64,000 nucleotides of DNA from contig NZ_AKIZ01000037.1 of the NCBI RefSeq assembly GCF_000282595.1, positions 124,001 through 188,000 on the forward strand, read 5' to 3'. This document shows positions 27,896 through 37,585 of this stretch, in pieces. Position 1 is the stretch's first letter. The number at the start of each line of letters is the position of its first letter. Source of the DNA: Phyllobacterium sp. YR531. GTDB lineage: Bacteria; Pseudomonadota; Alphaproteobacteria; Rhizobiales; Rhizobiaceae. A model generated the notes under the pieces. That model ran no database searches. It worked only from the letters and a program-made list of their open reading frames with translations, and was not told the origin of the DNA. The position numbers and the translations under genes are program-made.

Positions 27896-29269
27896 TCAAT
27901 TCTTGTTAATCTGGTTTACAGGAGAACGCTTGTAAGCCTGCATTTTAAACATCATAGCTATGCATTGTGCCAGTAATTCGTCGTATCCGACGAGAATATT
28001 ATCAAACAACCCAAAATGGCGCTCAATTATCACTCCTTCAGGCAATTTACCGTGATCATCAAAAACCTGAAGGCAGTCGGCTCCATTTACAACGATGACC
28101 GGGCTGGATAGCGCCGATGGTCCGTAAACATCCTTCAAACGATCCTTCAGCTGACCAAGTCGCCGGGCACCACAGGCCTCGATAACCAGAGGCTGCCTGC
28201 TTCCGTTCGCTACCCTATATCGACCGTCCCAGACTACAGACACTCCCGGCTCAACATTTACCGCTGGAATTGATCGCATTTCCCGATAAATCAGGATTTT
28301 TCCACTTCTCATTTCGATAATGCAGCGGCCAAGAGACAATTTACGATGCCATGTCGTCTCCTCTATAAACTTCAGAGCCCTTTTACAGGCTGTTGCCGCA
28401 GGCAGGAAGGACTGGCCGCCCATGACAGCAAGCAGCACGCCAACGGCCAGCTGCTGAATCTCAGGCTTGAGCAAGCCCCATCTCCTGTGATCAATCTCTG
28501 CCACAATGCCTCGAGTGATTGTCACGCAGCCCGGTAATGTCTCCGCGACCTCCGCATTGATACGCACCCGGTCTGATGCCCTTTCCCTGATTTCGCGACA
28601 GAACGGCGTCAGATCGTTTCCCATGATCGTTTTTCGAACCCGAACGCGCTCATATTTTGAGCTTTCATTTGACGGGTCATCACGCCATGCAATGCCCAGT
28701 CTGCGCAAATAGCTCCGCAACTCTTCACGACGCATGTTCAGTAGTGGCCGCAATAGCCAGACCTGCCGCTCCAACAAACTTGCTGGTGCCATACCAGCCT
28801 GCCCGCGTTCACTGCCGCCGCTCTTGGAGCGCGCAGAACGCATGATGAATGTTTCGGCTTGGTCATCCAATGTATGGCCGGAGAATATCATACCTGCACC
28901 CACGCTGCGTGCAGCATCACACAAAAGCTTGTAACGCGCTTCACGTGCCTTGGCTGAAACAGCCGTTCCGGGTTTCTCTCCCTGCCACTGCAATATCCGA
29001 TGATTTATATTGGCCTGCCGGCAAAGTTCGCCGACATAATCCGCTTCATCACGGGATTCCCTCCGCAGCCCATGATCGATCGTTACGGCAAGTATTTCCG
29101 GAAACGAGTTGCGTGATGCGCGATATTCCAGAAGCAAATACAGCAAAGCGAGAGAATCGCTCCCGCCAGATACGGCAACAACGATTGATTGCACCCCATC
29201 AAAGTCGATTGCAGAGAAAATGCCGTTCAGATCGATGGATTTTTCAGCACTTGTTGGCAGCACGCTCAT
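27896..29269 (-). CDS. tilS: tRNA(Ile)-lysidine synthase
   Basis: The 457-residue protein has an N-terminal PP-loop ATPase motif SGGSDSLALLYLL near residue 34 and downstream segments FSGHTLDDQAETFIMR and RPLLNMRREELRSYL. It modifies C34 of tRNA-Ile(CAU) to lysidine, which lets it read AUA. The ATG at 29269 overlaps the upstream cpoB by 26 nt; a shorter start cannot be excluded but the motif spacing is normal. cpoB-tilS-ftsH is a conserved alphaproteobacterial order. Confidence 0.94.
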   Translation of the reverse strand: MSVLPTSAEKSIDLNGIFSAIDFDGVQSIVVAVSGGSDSLALLYLLLEYRASRNSFPEILAVTIDHGLRRESRDEADYVGELCRQANINHRILQWQGEKPGTAVSAKAREARYKLLCDAARSVGAGMIFSGHTLDDQAETFIMRSARSKSGGSERGQAGMAPASLLERQVWLLRPLLNMRREELRSYLRRLGIAWRDDPSNESSKYERVRVRKTIMGNDLTPFCREIRERASDRVRINAEVAETLPGCVTITRGIVAEIDHRRWGLLKPEIQQLAVGVLLAVMGGQSFLPAATACKRALKFIEETTWHRKLSLGRCIIEMRSGKILIYREMRSIPAVNVEPGVSVVWDGRYRVANGSRQPLVIEACGARRLGQLKDRLKDVYGPSALSSPVIVVNGADCLQVFDDHGKLPEGVIIERHFGLFDNILVGYDELLAQCIAMMFKMQAYKRSPVNQINKN

Positions 29270-30200
29270 TCTTCACGCGCTCTTTGATCGCTGCCGAAAT
29301 ATTCGGATATCTGGATGTAACCGATGCGAATGTCGCACAGGCCACATCATGATCCTTCATCTTTCCTAATGTCATGCCCAGTTTGAGCAGGTTTTCCGGA
29401 CTTTTCTTCGAATCGGGAAATTGTTTGTGATTATCAAGAAACACCGATGCAGCCTGCTGATAACGGCCTTGGCCATAAAGGGATTCTCCAAGCCAGTATC
29501 GTGCATCAGGATCAGCGGGATCATTGGGGAAACGATCCACATGGCTGCGGAACGCGGCCTCGGCACTGCGATAATCGCCTGAGAGGAACAGTTGATATGC
29601 CTGGCTATACAAAGCCTTGGGATCGTCAGTCTGAGGCAGAGCGGCTACTGTTGTGTTATCTGCCTCGACGTTTTCGTTGCGCGTACCACCGATTACGTTG
29701 CCATTGGCATCAAATTGAATCTGCCCGAGTGTTTGCGGCGGTACACCGAAAACTGAATCGTTGGAAGGTTCAACCTGTGGGTCAATAGCAGCGGAATCGG
29801 TGGAGGCATCTGTCGATGCCTCCGTATTGTGCGGCGTGCGTGGAGCTTCGGCGACCGTCCGGTCGCCTTTGCCGCCTGCGTCAGAACGCTTGCCTTTTTC
29901 GAGCTCCTGAAACCGGAACTCATTGTCGTCCTGGACTTTCCGCATCTGCTCCTGCATCTGCAAAAGCTGGAAATTCAGTTCTTCAATCTTGCCGGTCAGC
30001 TGCCTGATCTGCTCTTCCAGCTGACTGACGCGCGGATCGCCTGCCTGAGCCATGAGAATAGGTGCGTCCATGCTACCGACGGCTGCCTTGGGTGCTGAAG
30101 GGAAGAACCCGCCGCCGCCGCTAGCCGCATGGCTTGCGCCGGTCGCCAGGAATGGCACCACCGTCATCGCCAATACGAAACTCTTCAATCGTTTGTTCAT
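29244..30200 (-). CDS. cpoB: Tol-Pal system periplasmic protein CpoB (YbgF)
   Basis: The 318-residue precursor has a signal peptide (about 1-25, VPFLATGASHA-A). It then has a coiled-coil trimerisation helix (about 57-105, VSQLEEQIRQLTGKIEELNFQ), a disordered linker and a C-terminal TPR domain (from ALYSQAYQLFLSGDYRSAEAAF). CpoB coordinates outer-membrane constriction with peptidoglycan synthesis through TolA. It belongs to the tol-pal cluster, with pal 158 nt upstream and tilS overlapping its end. Confidence 0.93.
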   Translation of the reverse strand: MNKRLKSFVLAMTVVPFLATGASHAASGGGGFFPSAPKAAVGSMDAPILMAQAGDPRVSQLEEQIRQLTGKIEELNFQLLQMQEQMRKVQDDNEFRFQELEKGKRSDAGGKGDRTVAEAPRTPHNTEASTDASTDSAAIDPQVEPSNDSVFGVPPQTLGQIQFDANGNVIGGTRNENVEADNTTVAALPQTDDPKALYSQAYQLFLSGDYRSAEAAFRSHVDRFPNDPADPDARYWLGESLYGQGRYQQAASVFLDNHKQFPDSKKSPENLLKLGMTLGKMKDHDVACATFASVTSRYPNISAAIKERVKNERAANKC

Positions 30201-30302
30201 TCCTTACCGCCCCTGATATGGGAATTTAACACTGCAACCTTTTGCAGCAGCCCTATCTATCATGAGCAAGGCGACTTCGGCCAAATTTTGTTTCAACTTG
30301 TT

Positions 30303-30341
30303 ATAAAACAAAAAAAGCGGCCCTAAAGCCGCTTTTTCTTG
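30303..30341 (-). terminator. Rho-independent terminator after pal
   Basis: On the minus strand AAAAAGCGGC and GCCGCTTTTT pair around a short TTTAGG loop and continue into a T-tract. It implies that cpoB has its own promoter or depends on read-through. Confidence 0.9.
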
Positions 30342-30358
30342 ATTTCAGTTGGTTTGGC

Positions 30359-30859
30359 CTAGCTGCCTGCGCCACCGAGAACGGTGATTGCACGGCGATT
30401 CTGCGACCAGCATGATTCCGAATCGCAAACGGCAACCGGGCGTTCATTGCCGTAAGACAGTGTCTTGATGCGCTGTGCTGGCAAACCGCGCGATGCAAGG
30501 AAGTTGCGTGTAGCGGCTGCACGGCGCTGACCAAGGGCCAGATTGTATTCGCGAGTGCCGCGTTCGTCGGCATGACCTTCAACTGTGATGGCGTAGTTTG
30601 GATAGCGCTGCAACCACTGGGCCTGCTTCGACAGGGTCTGCTGGGCGTCGGCACGAATGACGGACGAGTCAACGTCGAAGAAAATGCGGTCACCAACGTT
30701 AACCGTGAAGTCCTGCGTCGAACCGGGCGTTGCTGCACCGGCACCGAGGCCAAGATCACCGGCACTGTTGACTGGCTTCTTCGCGCAACCAGCTATGGCG
30801 AGCGACAAGAAGAGGGCGACGAAAACTGGACTGCGGGCGATCATTTCGAAGCGGCGCAT
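30359..30859 (-). CDS. pal: Peptidoglycan-associated lipoprotein (Omp16-type)
   Basis: The 166-residue precursor has a lipoprotein signal peptide with lipobox IAGC, the lipidated cysteine being C25. An OmpA-like domain follows (FFDVDSSVIRADAQQTL, EGHADERGTREYNLALGQRRA), which binds meso-diaminopimelate. It anchors the outer membrane to peptidoglycan. The ATG at 30859 has AAGGAG 8 nt upstream. Two cysteines (C-x5-C, VCDSESCW) near the C-terminus are typical of alphaproteobacterial Pal. A CtrA box lies 84-99 nt upstream. Confidence 0.97.
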   Translation of the reverse strand: MRRFEMIARSPVFVALFLSLAIAGCAKKPVNSAGDLGLGAGAATPGSTQDFTVNVGDRIFFDVDSSVIRADAQQTLSKQAQWLQRYPNYAITVEGHADERGTREYNLALGQRRAAATRNFLASRGLPAQRIKTLSYGNERPVAVCDSESCWSQNRRAITVLGGAGS

Positions 30860-30942
30860 AGCCTGGACTCCTTAGGAATTGAATTTGTTTCGGTGATCAA
30901 GCAGTAACCATATTGAGGTTAAGACCAGTTCAAGAAACAGGG

Positions 30943-30958
30943 TTAATCCACTCTTAAC
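30943..30958 (+). promoter_or_regulatory. CtrA box upstream of pal
   Basis: TTAA-TCCACTC-TTAAC matches the CtrA consensus exactly. It lies 84-99 nt upstream of pal (minus strand). A TTGAAC (about 30927-30932 on the minus strand) lies between it and the gene and may be the -35 element. Further TTAAC/TTAA words are nearby (30970s). Confidence 0.5.
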
Positions 30959-31025
30959 ATCAGGATTAACGGCGAAACTTAATGAATATGACGCATCCTT
31001 AATGTAACGAATGCGGCGGAAAAAC

Positions 31026-31062
31026 GACATTCCCGGCGATGTTGGTAAACAACGCCGGGAAT
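31026..31062 (-). terminator. Rho-independent terminator after tolB
   Basis: A perfect 10-bp stem ATTCCCGGCG/CGCCGGGAAT, followed on the minus strand by GTCGTTTTT, lies just after tolB and before the pal promoter. Confidence 0.85.
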
Positions 31063-31089
31063 CGACTTAATTCATGGAAATGGTGCCAT

Positions 31090-32406
31090 TTATTCGAGAA
31101 GCGGCGACCATGCCGGATCCGAAGCGAGGTTCGGCGTCTGGATTTGACGCAGGTTACGCCCAGTCAGATCAACAGTCATGAGATGCGGACTGTTTGATCC
31201 GGGAGGCATGCGGAAGAACATCAGTACGCGGCCGTTGGGTGCCCATGTCGGGCCTTCATCATGATAGCCGCTTGTCAGAATACGCTCGCCGGAACCATCG
31301 GTTTTCATGACACCGATGGAGAACTGACCGCCAGACTGTTTGGTGAACGAGATCAAGTCACCGCGCGGAGACCAGACTGGCGTGGAATAAGAACCATCGC
31401 CGAATGATATACGCTGCGGATTGGAGCCGTCTGCACCCATTTTGTAAATCTGCGGACGTCCGCCACGGTCAGATTCAAACACGACCTGCGTGCCGTCTGG
31501 CGAATAGGATGCACCAGTATCAATTGCGGACGTACTTGTAAGGCGCGTTGTTGTCCTGCTACGCAAATCCATTGCATAAACATTGGCGCTGCCATCTTCC
31601 TGCAGAAGGCTCATTACAACCTTCTGGCCATCGGGCGAGAAGCGCGGTGCAATAGTCATGCCCGGGAAGTTGCCGACAAGTTCACGCTGGCCAGTCTCGA
31701 GCTGCAGTAGATAAATCTGCGGCTTGCCACCCTCATAGGACATATAGGTGATTTCCTGACGGCTTGGAGAGAATCGCGGCGTCAGCACAAGATCCTTGCC
31801 ATTCGTCAGATAACGAACGTTTGCGCCATCCTGATCCATGATTCCAAGGCGCTTGATACGCTTTTCCTTGGTACCGGATTCGTCAACAAACACGACGCGC
31901 GTGTCGAAGTAACCCTTTTCACCGGTCAGCTTCTCATAGATCGCGTCGGCGATAATATGAGCAACGCGGCGCCAGCTATCTGGAGCTGTGAAGAACTGCT
32001 GTCCTTCAAGCTGTTGGCCAGCAAATGTATCCCAAAGCCGGAACTCGGCTTTCAGCCTGCCATCGCCCTGCTTGGTAACACGACCAGTCACCAACGCCTG
32101 AGCATTGATAACTTTCCAGTCTTCGAAGCGGGGCGCCGCATCAGGATTGGAAATCTTCTCGATGAAGGCTCCCTTATCCACCGGAGCGAATAGGCCGGAG
32201 CGTTCAAGATCGGCAGCAATAACGCCCGAAATTTGTGCGCCCAGCTGATCTCCCGAAAGGAAATCCGTAATAGCGATGGGCATAGGCTCCACAACACCTC
32301 TGGTGATGTCGAGTTTAAGCTCAGCGCGAGCTGGCAAAGTTGCGATCATGGATGTTGCCATGATCAACGCAACTGCGGAGAGGAATAAACGGGATAGTTT
32401 CAGCAT
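31090..32406 (-). CDS. tolB: Tol-Pal system beta-propeller protein TolB
   Basis: The 438-residue precursor has a signal peptide ending [10 protein letters not shown]. An N-terminal domain and a six-blade beta propeller follow, the propeller built of repeated SPDG/SPR segments ([51 protein letters not shown]). It bridges TolA and Pal in the periplasm. The start at 32406 places the signal sequence; an upstream ATG at 32448 would overlap tolA by 4 nt and give an unusually long leader. Confidence 0.95.
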   Translation of the reverse strand: MLKLSRLFLSAVALIMATSMIATLPARAELKLDITRGVVEPMPIAITDFLSGDQLGAQISGVIAADLERSGLFAPVDKGAFIEKISNPDAAPRFEDWKVINAQALVTGRVTKQGDGRLKAEFRLWDTFAGQQLEGQQFFTAPDSWRRVAHIIADAIYEKLTGEKGYFDTRVVFVDESGTKEKRIKRLGIMDQDGANVRYLTNGKDLVLTPRFSPSRQEITYMSYEGGKPQIYLLQLETGQRELVGNFPGMTIAPRFSPDGQKVVMSLLQEDGSANVYAMDLRSRTTTRLTSTSAIDTGASYSPDGTQVVFESDRGGRPQIYKMGADGSNPQRISFGDGSYSTPVWSPRGDLISFTKQSGGQFSIGVMKTDGSGERILTSGYHDEGPTWAPNGRVLMFFRMPPGSNSPHLMTVDLTGRNLRQIQTPNLASDPAWSPLLE

Positions 32407-32444
32407 CAGTTCAGGGCCCTCTTTTGGCTGGCCTATGGTGAGTT

Positions 32445-33551
32445 TCAAGTTGCACCCGGGTAGAATGTCAGCTCGACAGTCGACCAGGTGTCATATTTGT
32501 CTTGTGGCAAGTTGAACGGCGCAGAGCGCATGACAGCACGCAGGGCACTGCTCTTGACCGCATTCAATAGTCCTGCATCCGCTCCGGTACCGCTTACCTC
32601 AGGGCTGCCATCAATCTGGCCATCCTGGGTCAGGCGAAACCGTACAACAATTTTCATGTCAGGCGACTCTTCGGCACCAACCGGTTTGTTCCAGTTGCCC
32701 TCGATGAGACCGCGCAGTGCATCCATCTCGCTCTGGCTAAGCGTACTTCCACCTGTGGTCCTGCTCGCACCCGTGGAAGCTTGATCACTCGAACGCTTCG
32801 CACCACCCGCTGAGGCTTTCTGCTTGTTAAGCAGATCGGCAACCTGATCAGCACTTCCATCCTTTTCCTTAGATGGCGTTGCAGCGGTCTGCGTTTTCGG
32901 CTTTTCAGGCGTTTCCTTCCGATCAGGCGTTTTGGCCGTCTGCGCTGGAGGAGTAGGCTTTGCCTGAGGCGTGGCGACTTTTTCGGGCAGTTTAAACTCT
33001 GGTTCGACCGGCTTTTCGGCTTGAGGCGCAGGCTCTGCCTTTGGCGTCTCTGCCGGGGCTGGCTGTGGTTTCACGTCATTGATCGCTTCTGCAACGGGGT
33101 CAGGCTTGACCTCCTGCTGCGGTGTTGGCTCTGGCTTTACCTCAGTTGCAGGCACAGGCGTTGGCTTGGGCTCTGGCTTCATTTCCGGCTTTGGTTCAGG
33201 CTGCGGATCTGGCTTGGCTACGGGCGTCTCTGAAGGCTTTGGCGCTTCTGCGGCTTCAATAGGCTTCGGCTTGGTTTCCGTCGTGGGTTTGGTTTCCACG
33301 TCCGTTTCGCTGTCACCGACATTTTGCGCATCAGGGATTGTCTGCGGTTTTTGAGTGGGCTTAGGAGCCGCCTTTTCTTTCTTCTCGGCTTTCTTTTCGC
33401 CTTTTTGCAGCTGGCTTACATCCGACACGATATCAATAGGCATCGATTCCGAATTGGCCATATCCATTGGGGTTGGCGCAGAAAACGACAACAGTCCCCA
33501 GCCGAGCAGAGCGGCGTGGATTATTGCTGAAGATGTGATGCTGCCCCGCAT
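32445..33551 (-). CDS. tolA: Tol-Pal system protein TolA
   Basis: The 368-residue protein has an N-terminal inner-membrane anchor (about 8-24, [18 protein letters not shown]) and a long Pro/Lys/Glu-rich middle region (KPEPKPT-type repeats from about 50 to 220). Its C-terminal domain ([30 protein letters not shown]) resembles TolA III/TonB. The middle part is proline-rich rather than a long alpha-helix as in E. coli, a common alphaproteobacterial form. It transmits force from TolQR to the outer membrane. Confidence 0.92.
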   Translation of the reverse strand: MRGSITSSAIIHAALLGWGLLSFSAPTPMDMANSESMPIDIVSDVSQLQKGEKKAEKKEKAAPKPTQKPQTIPDAQNVGDSETDVETKPTTETKPKPIEAAEAPKPSETPVAKPDPQPEPKPEMKPEPKPTPVPATEVKPEPTPQQEVKPDPVAEAINDVKPQPAPAETPKAEPAPQAEKPVEPEFKLPEKVATPQAKPTPPAQTAKTPDRKETPEKPKTQTAATPSKEKDGSADQVADLLNKQKASAGGAKRSSDQASTGASRTTGGSTLSQSEMDALRGLIEGNWNKPVGAEESPDMKIVVRFRLTQDGQIDGSPEVSGTGADAGLLNAVKSSALRAVMRSAPFNLPQDKYDTWSTVELTFYPGAT

Positions 33552-33557
33552 AATGGA

Positions 33558-34007
33558 TCAGTTACCCTCTGGCAGGCTTACGAGACCGATATTCTTGAAT
33601 CCCGAGCCGGAAATCTGCGCCATCACTTTCATGATGGTGCCGTAGTCAGCAGCCTTGTCACCCTTGACGAAAATGCGTTCCTTGTAGCCGGTCTTGGCGA
33701 TTGCCTGCAGCTTGGGCACAACTTCTTCGAGCGGAATCTCGGTTTCCTGCAGATAAATCTGACCTTGCTGATTGATGGTGACGTAGATCGGATCGGCTTC
33801 ACTGTTCAGCGTCTGGGCTGATGTTTCCGGCATATCAATCGGCACACCAACAGTCATCATCGGTGCGGTCACCATGAAAATGATCAGCAGCACCAGCATG
33901 ACGTCAACCAGCGGCGTAACGTTGATTTCGCTCATCACGCCCTTGCTGTGGCGGCCGCGACGACGGCGACTGCCGCCTGAACCATTATTTCCTAAAGACA
34001 TGCCCAT
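33558..34007 (-). CDS. tolR: Biopolymer transport protein TolR (ExbD family)
   Basis: The 149-residue protein has a basic N-terminal segment (RRRRGRHSKG), one membrane helix with the ion-binding Asp35 in VTPLVDVMLVLLIIFMV, and a small periplasmic domain. With TolQ it forms the proton channel that drives TolA. The stop lies 6 nt before tolA. An alternative start two codons later is possible. Confidence 0.95.
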   Translation of the reverse strand: MGMSLGNNGSGGSRRRRGRHSKGVMSEINVTPLVDVMLVLLIIFMVTAPMMTVGVPIDMPETSAQTLNSEADPIYVTINQQGQIYLQETEIPLEEVVPKLQAIAKTGYKERIFVKGDKAADYGTIMKVMAQISGSGFKNIGLVSLPEGN

Positions 34008-34046
34008 GGCATCAATTCTCGCAATTGCTGTATCGGGTGCGCAGGC

Positions 34047-34754
34047 TTAAGTCCGCGGCAGTTTCTCATCGATTTGCCGCGATAGTATGGCAGAGAATTC
34101 GTCGGCAAAGCCCTCCATGCGTGCAGTCAACTTGCCCGCATCACTTGAAAGCTTGTTGTAGGCGATAACCGCCGGAATAGCCGCAACAAGGCCGATTGCC
34201 GTTGCCAGAAGCGCTTCGGCGATACCTGGTGCAACAACCGCAAGACTCGTGGACTTCGAACCGGCAATGCCCATGAATGATGTCATAATACCGATAACCG
34301 TACCGAAAAGGCCGATAAACGGACCTGCTGAACCGATAGTAGCGAGTGATGTCAGCCGCGCGGCCAGATAATCACTTTCGCGTGCAAGTGCTACGTCCAT
34401 TGCCTTGTCGATACGCATCTGCAGGGCGATTGGTGATCGCGCGCCCTTTTCAAACGACTTCTTCCATTCGCGCATGGCAGCGATGAAGATCGCGCCCATG
34501 CCTGTTGTGCGCTTGTCGCCAAGATTGCGGTAAAGCTCCTCAAGAGATTGACCCGACCAGAAGACCTGCTCAAAGCGATCGAACGCGCGCTTGGCTCTAC
34601 CAAATCCGAGACTCTTGTCGAGAATGATGCCCCAGGTCCAGATTGATGCACCAAGCAATCCCACCATCACGAGCTTGACGATAAAACCCGCCTGCCAGAA
34701 CAATCCCCATAGGGAAACATCTGTATGAACGGCAACGGCTGTTAGATCTTCCAT
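34047..34754 (-). CDS. tolQ: Biopolymer transport protein TolQ (ExbB/MotA family)
   Basis: The 235-residue protein has three membrane helices (about 17-40, 130-155 and 170-192) and the TolQ signature GPFIGLFGTVIGIMTSFMGI, followed by APGIAEALLATAIGLVAAIPAV. It is the stator subunit paired with TolR. The ATG at 34754 is chosen (MEDLTAVAVHTDVSLWGL); an upstream ATG at 34808 lacks homology. The 237-nt upstream gap holds a 12-bp palindrome GGCGTTAACGCC (34890-34901) and an eight-of-nine CtrA match. Confidence 0.95.
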   Translation of the reverse strand: MEDLTAVAVHTDVSLWGLFWQAGFIVKLVMVGLLGASIWTWGIILDKSLGFGRAKRAFDRFEQVFWSGQSLEELYRNLGDKRTTGMGAIFIAAMREWKKSFEKGARSPIALQMRIDKAMDVALARESDYLAARLTSLATIGSAGPFIGLFGTVIGIMTSFMGIAGSKSTSLAVVAPGIAEALLATAIGLVAAIPAVIAYNKLSSDAGKLTARMEGFADEFSAILSRQIDEKLPRT

Positions 34755-34889
34755 ATTTATCCTCGAATCCGAAAACCCGGCTTGTTGACCGGGGCACAAT
34801 CGTTTCAATCCAGATGAGCCACGTTAAAAACCGGATTTATTTCCAGTAACCTTAACGCGGCTTCTTTACGTTAATTTTGGTAAAACGAA

Positions 34890-34956
34890 GGCGTTAACGC
34901 CAAACGCCCCGTTTCATAGCCTTATTCATGATTTGTTATGGTTAAGGATCAGTTAT
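34890..34956. promoter_or_regulatory. Palindrome and near-CtrA site upstream of tolQ
   Basis: GGCGTTAACGCC (34890-34901) is a perfect 12-bp palindrome. GTTAA-GGATCAG-TTAT (34941-34956) matches eight of nine bases of the inverted CtrA consensus. Both lie within about 140-200 nt of the tolQ start, between ybgC and tolQ. They may regulate tolQRAB separately from ybgC. Confidence 0.3.
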
Positions 34957-34991
34957 GATTCACACATCTGATCGATATAAATGGCATAAAC

Positions 34992-35432
34992 TTATGTCCG
35001 AGGATTAAAAAGCTTCACCCACTCCGCCGGAAATCTTCTCGGACGGCCTGCACTATTGATCATTGCCGCCTCGACGACAGCGGAGATAAGCAACTCCTCG
35101 CCCCGCTTGATTGACTGATGCATTTTGACTCTCGCACCCGAAATTGCTGCTGTGTGAGTCTCGACAGTCAAGATATCATCAATGCGGGCGGGCGATCTGA
35201 AGTCGATCTCCATACGGCGCACAACCCATACAAGATTTTCGCCGAGCTTGCCTTCTGCAAGCTCCGTGTGGTGCACACCAAGCAACCGGAGATAATCAGT
35301 TCGACCGCGCTCCAAAAACTCAAGATAGCGAGCGTGATAGACCACACCGGAAAAGTCCGTGTCCGCATAATAGACGCGTGCTTCAATACGATGACCATCA
35401 TCTGTAAGCTCACCGGCCAGCCCGCTCATCAT
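34992..35432 (-). CDS. ybgC: Tol-Pal associated acyl-CoA thioesterase YbgC
   Basis: The 146-residue hot-dog-fold protein has the motif [26 protein letters not shown], whose first Asp is catalytic. YbgC-type thioesterases act on acyl-CoA or acyl-ACP and are encoded beside tolQ in many bacteria. Its start overlaps the ruvB stop as ATGA, linking the ruv and tol groups. The gap to tolQ is 237 nt. Confidence 0.92.
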   Translation of the reverse strand: MMSGLAGELTDDGHRIEARVYYADTDFSGVVYHARYLEFLERGRTDYLRLLGVHHTELAEGKLGENLVWVVRRMEIDFRSPARIDDILTVETHTAAISGARVKMHQSIKRGEELLISAVVEAAMINSAGRPRRFPAEWVKLFNPRT

Positions 35433-36469
35433 TCATCATCCTGGAAAAGCGCAATCTGCTGCTGAACAATGTCGGCAGGTGCGGTCAGTCCAAGGTGTTT
35501 CCAGGCATTGGCTGTCAGCACGCGGCCACGCGGCGTCCTTTGAAGGAAGCCCTGCTGGATCATGTAAGGTTCTATAATGTCTTCAATAGCGTCGCGCGGC
35601 TCTGAAAGACCTGCTGCTATGGTTTCAATTCCGACCGGGCCACCACCGAAATTATGCGCGATCATCGCAAGATAGCGACGATCCAACTGATCGAGACCAA
35701 GCTTGTCTACCTCAAGTCGCAAAAGGGCCGAATCCGCTGTTTCCCTGTCAATCTTGTCTTTACCATCGACAATGGCGAAGTCGCGCACGCGTCGCAGCAA
35801 ACGCCCAGCAATGCGTGGGGTGCCGCGCGAACGCCGGGCAACTTCCAGCGCGCCGTCATCAGTCATGCCGATGCCCATGATGCGCGCGCCACGCCGCACT
35901 ATATGCTCAAGCTCTTCGACAGTGTAGAAATTCAACCGCACCGGAATGCCGAAACGATCACGCAAGGGCGTTGTCAGCAAGCCGAGCCGGGTGGTTGCGG
36001 CAACAAGAGTAAATTTTGCCAGATCAATCTTTACTGATCGGGCTGCAGGCCCCTCGCCGATGATCAGGTCAAGCTGATAGTCTTCCATCGCAGGATAAAG
36101 GATTTCCTCAACGGCAGGATTCAGCCGATGGATTTCATCAATGAAAAGGACGTCATTCTCTTCAAGATTGGTTAAAAGCGCCGCCAGATCACCTGCTTTG
36201 GCAATAACCGGCCCCGAGGTTGAGCGAAAGTTGACACCAAGCTCCTTCGCCATGATCTGAGCCAAGGTTGTCTTGCCAAGGCCGGGAGGACCGACAAACA
36301 ACACATGGTCGAGAGCTTCACCGCGGGTTTTTGCTGCCTCAATGAATACTTTGAGATTGGCGCGTGCAGCCGCCTGCCCGACGAAATCGGCCAAGGTTTG
36401 CGGACGCAACGACGTATCGAGGTCTTCCCCGCGTTTTTCTGGTGTAATCAGACGGCTTGCATCACTCAT
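35429..36469 (-). CDS. ruvB: Holliday junction branch migration ATPase RuvB
   Basis: The 346-residue AAA+ motor has Walker [13 protein letters not shown], Walker [10 protein letters not shown], sensor 1 AATTRLG and the arginine finger region [11 protein letters not shown]. The C-terminal winged-helix DNA-binding domain ends [14 protein letters not shown]. It drives branch migration with RuvA. The ATG at 36469 ([14 protein letters not shown]) is the usual N-terminus; 36502 is rejected. It overlaps the preceding membrane protein by 8 nt. Confidence 0.97.
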   Translation of the reverse strand: MSDASRLITPEKRGEDLDTSLRPQTLADFVGQAAARANLKVFIEAAKTRGEALDHVLFVGPPGLGKTTLAQIMAKELGVNFRSTSGPVIAKAGDLAALLTNLEENDVLFIDEIHRLNPAVEEILYPAMEDYQLDLIIGEGPAARSVKIDLAKFTLVAATTRLGLLTTPLRDRFGIPVRLNFYTVEELEHIVRRGARIMGIGMTDDGALEVARRSRGTPRIAGRLLRRVRDFAIVDGKDKIDRETADSALLRLEVDKLGLDQLDRRYLAMIAHNFGGGPVGIETIAAGLSEPRDAIEDIIEPYMIQQGFLQRTPRGRVLTANAWKHLGLTAPADIVQQQIALFQDDE

Positions 36470-36968
36470 CAGTGCCCCCACCATATCGTGCACGTGAGGC
36501 AAGCCGATAACAGAATAATGTAGGAATAACGTGATACAAAACTGTAGTTCCAGACATTAGAGCCGTATTTGACACTGTTTCGACCGTCAGTACGGTTGGC
36601 GGATAAATAGCCCGAAAATTGGATAGAATAATTGGGACGGACGTCAAAAAACCAACCAGAGCGGCGCCCCAGCCACCCAGTCTGCCTCTAAACCACTCAT
36701 ATATACAGATGAGGAAACCAGCAGCCAATGCTTGAAGACCACCGATCATATAGGAAAGAAAGATAGCGAGCGGAGAGATCAGAATGAACGTATTGTCCAT
36801 AAAATAGTTCATCGATTGCGCTCCAAGAACGACTTTGGCGAAGCCAACTATCATAGCAATGGCAGCAAGGCTAAAACATCCTATTGGCGGTCCAATGAAA
36901 ACAAACAGGAGTATCGTTTGCATAATGACGATTCCCGATCTGTAGCGAGTGCGTGTAGCCGTTGACAT
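36462..36968 (-). CDS. Conserved hypothetical membrane protein between ruvA and ruvB
   Basis: The 168-residue protein has four or five hydrophobic helices (about 14-45, 58-85, 90-102, 109-128 and 140-155) and no recognised domain. Its ATG at 36968 overlaps the ruvA stop (ATGA) and its stop overlaps the ruvB start by 8 nt, so it is translationally coupled on both sides. That makes it part of the ruv operon rather than a chance insertion. Similar proteins are annotated as hypothetical in relatives. It may simply be carried along, or it may link DNA repair to the membrane; nothing in the sequence decides. Confidence 0.7.
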   Translation of the reverse strand: MSTATRTRYRSGIVIMQTILLFVFIGPPIGCFSLAAIAMIVGFAKVVLGAQSMNYFMDNTFILISPLAIFLSYMIGGLQALAAGFLICIYEWFRGRLGGWGAALVGFLTSVPIILSNFRAIYPPTVLTVETVSNTALMSGTTVLYHVIPTLFCYRLASRARYGGGTDE

Positions 36969-37585
36969 CACCGCGACAGTTCTTTCAGACCAAGGCGGAT
37001 CAGCTTGGCGGAGTCCGCGTCCTCGCCGGCATTTTTCAAAGCAGCGGCAATGGCGTTGGCAGCCTGATCACGCGAATAACCAAGATTAGTGAGGGCTGAA
37101 ACCGCATCAGTCACAGGCGCGGGAGCTACCCCCTCGCCCAATTCCTGCTTCAGTCCGATTGTCCCCATGGCCTCGCCAGCGAAGGCAGGTGCCTTGTTCT
37201 TCAATTCCGTGACGATGCGTTCGGCGACACGTTTGCCAACGCCGGGCGCTCGCGAGACCATCGGGATATCGCGCAACGCGATTGCGTTTGCCAGATCGGA
37301 TGGGGTCAATGTACCAAGCACGCTCAGGGCCACCTTCGCTCCAATGCCCTGAACACTTTGCAACAGACGAAACCATTCGCGCTCAAGCGCGGTTCCGAAG
37401 CCGAACAGCCGGATAAGATCTTCGCGAACATAGGTTTCGATCAAAAGCACGACTGCTTCACCTGCTGCCGGCAGGTTGGACAATGTCCGAATTGAGCAGA
37501 AAACGACATAACCAACACCGTGCACATCAACAATGACGTGGTCTTCCCCGATTTCGTCAACAGTACCTTTGAGTTTGCCTATCAT
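36968..37585 (-). CDS. ruvA: Holliday junction DNA-binding protein RuvA
   Basis: The 205-residue protein has the OB-fold domain ([26 protein letters not shown]), two helix-hairpin-helix motifs ([36 protein letters not shown]) and the flexible domain III for RuvB contact ([16 protein letters not shown]). It recognises four-way junctions. The ATG at 37585 overlaps the ruvC stop by 4 nt. Confidence 0.97.
   Translation of the reverse strand: MIGKLKGTVDEIGEDHVIVDVHGVGYVVFCSIRTLSNLPAAGEAVVLLIETYVREDLIRLFGFGTALEREWFRLLQSVQGIGAKVALSVLGTLTPSDLANAIALRDIPMVSRAPGVGKRVAERIVTELKNKAPAFAGEAMGTIGLKQELGEGVAPAPVTDAVSALTNLGYSRDQAANAIAAALKNAGEDADSAKLIRLGLKELSR

Noticed and set aside
33021-33354. Gly/Trp/Leu-rich frames opposite tolA
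   Set aside because: They are reverse readings of the Pro/Lys repeat region of tolA, not genes.
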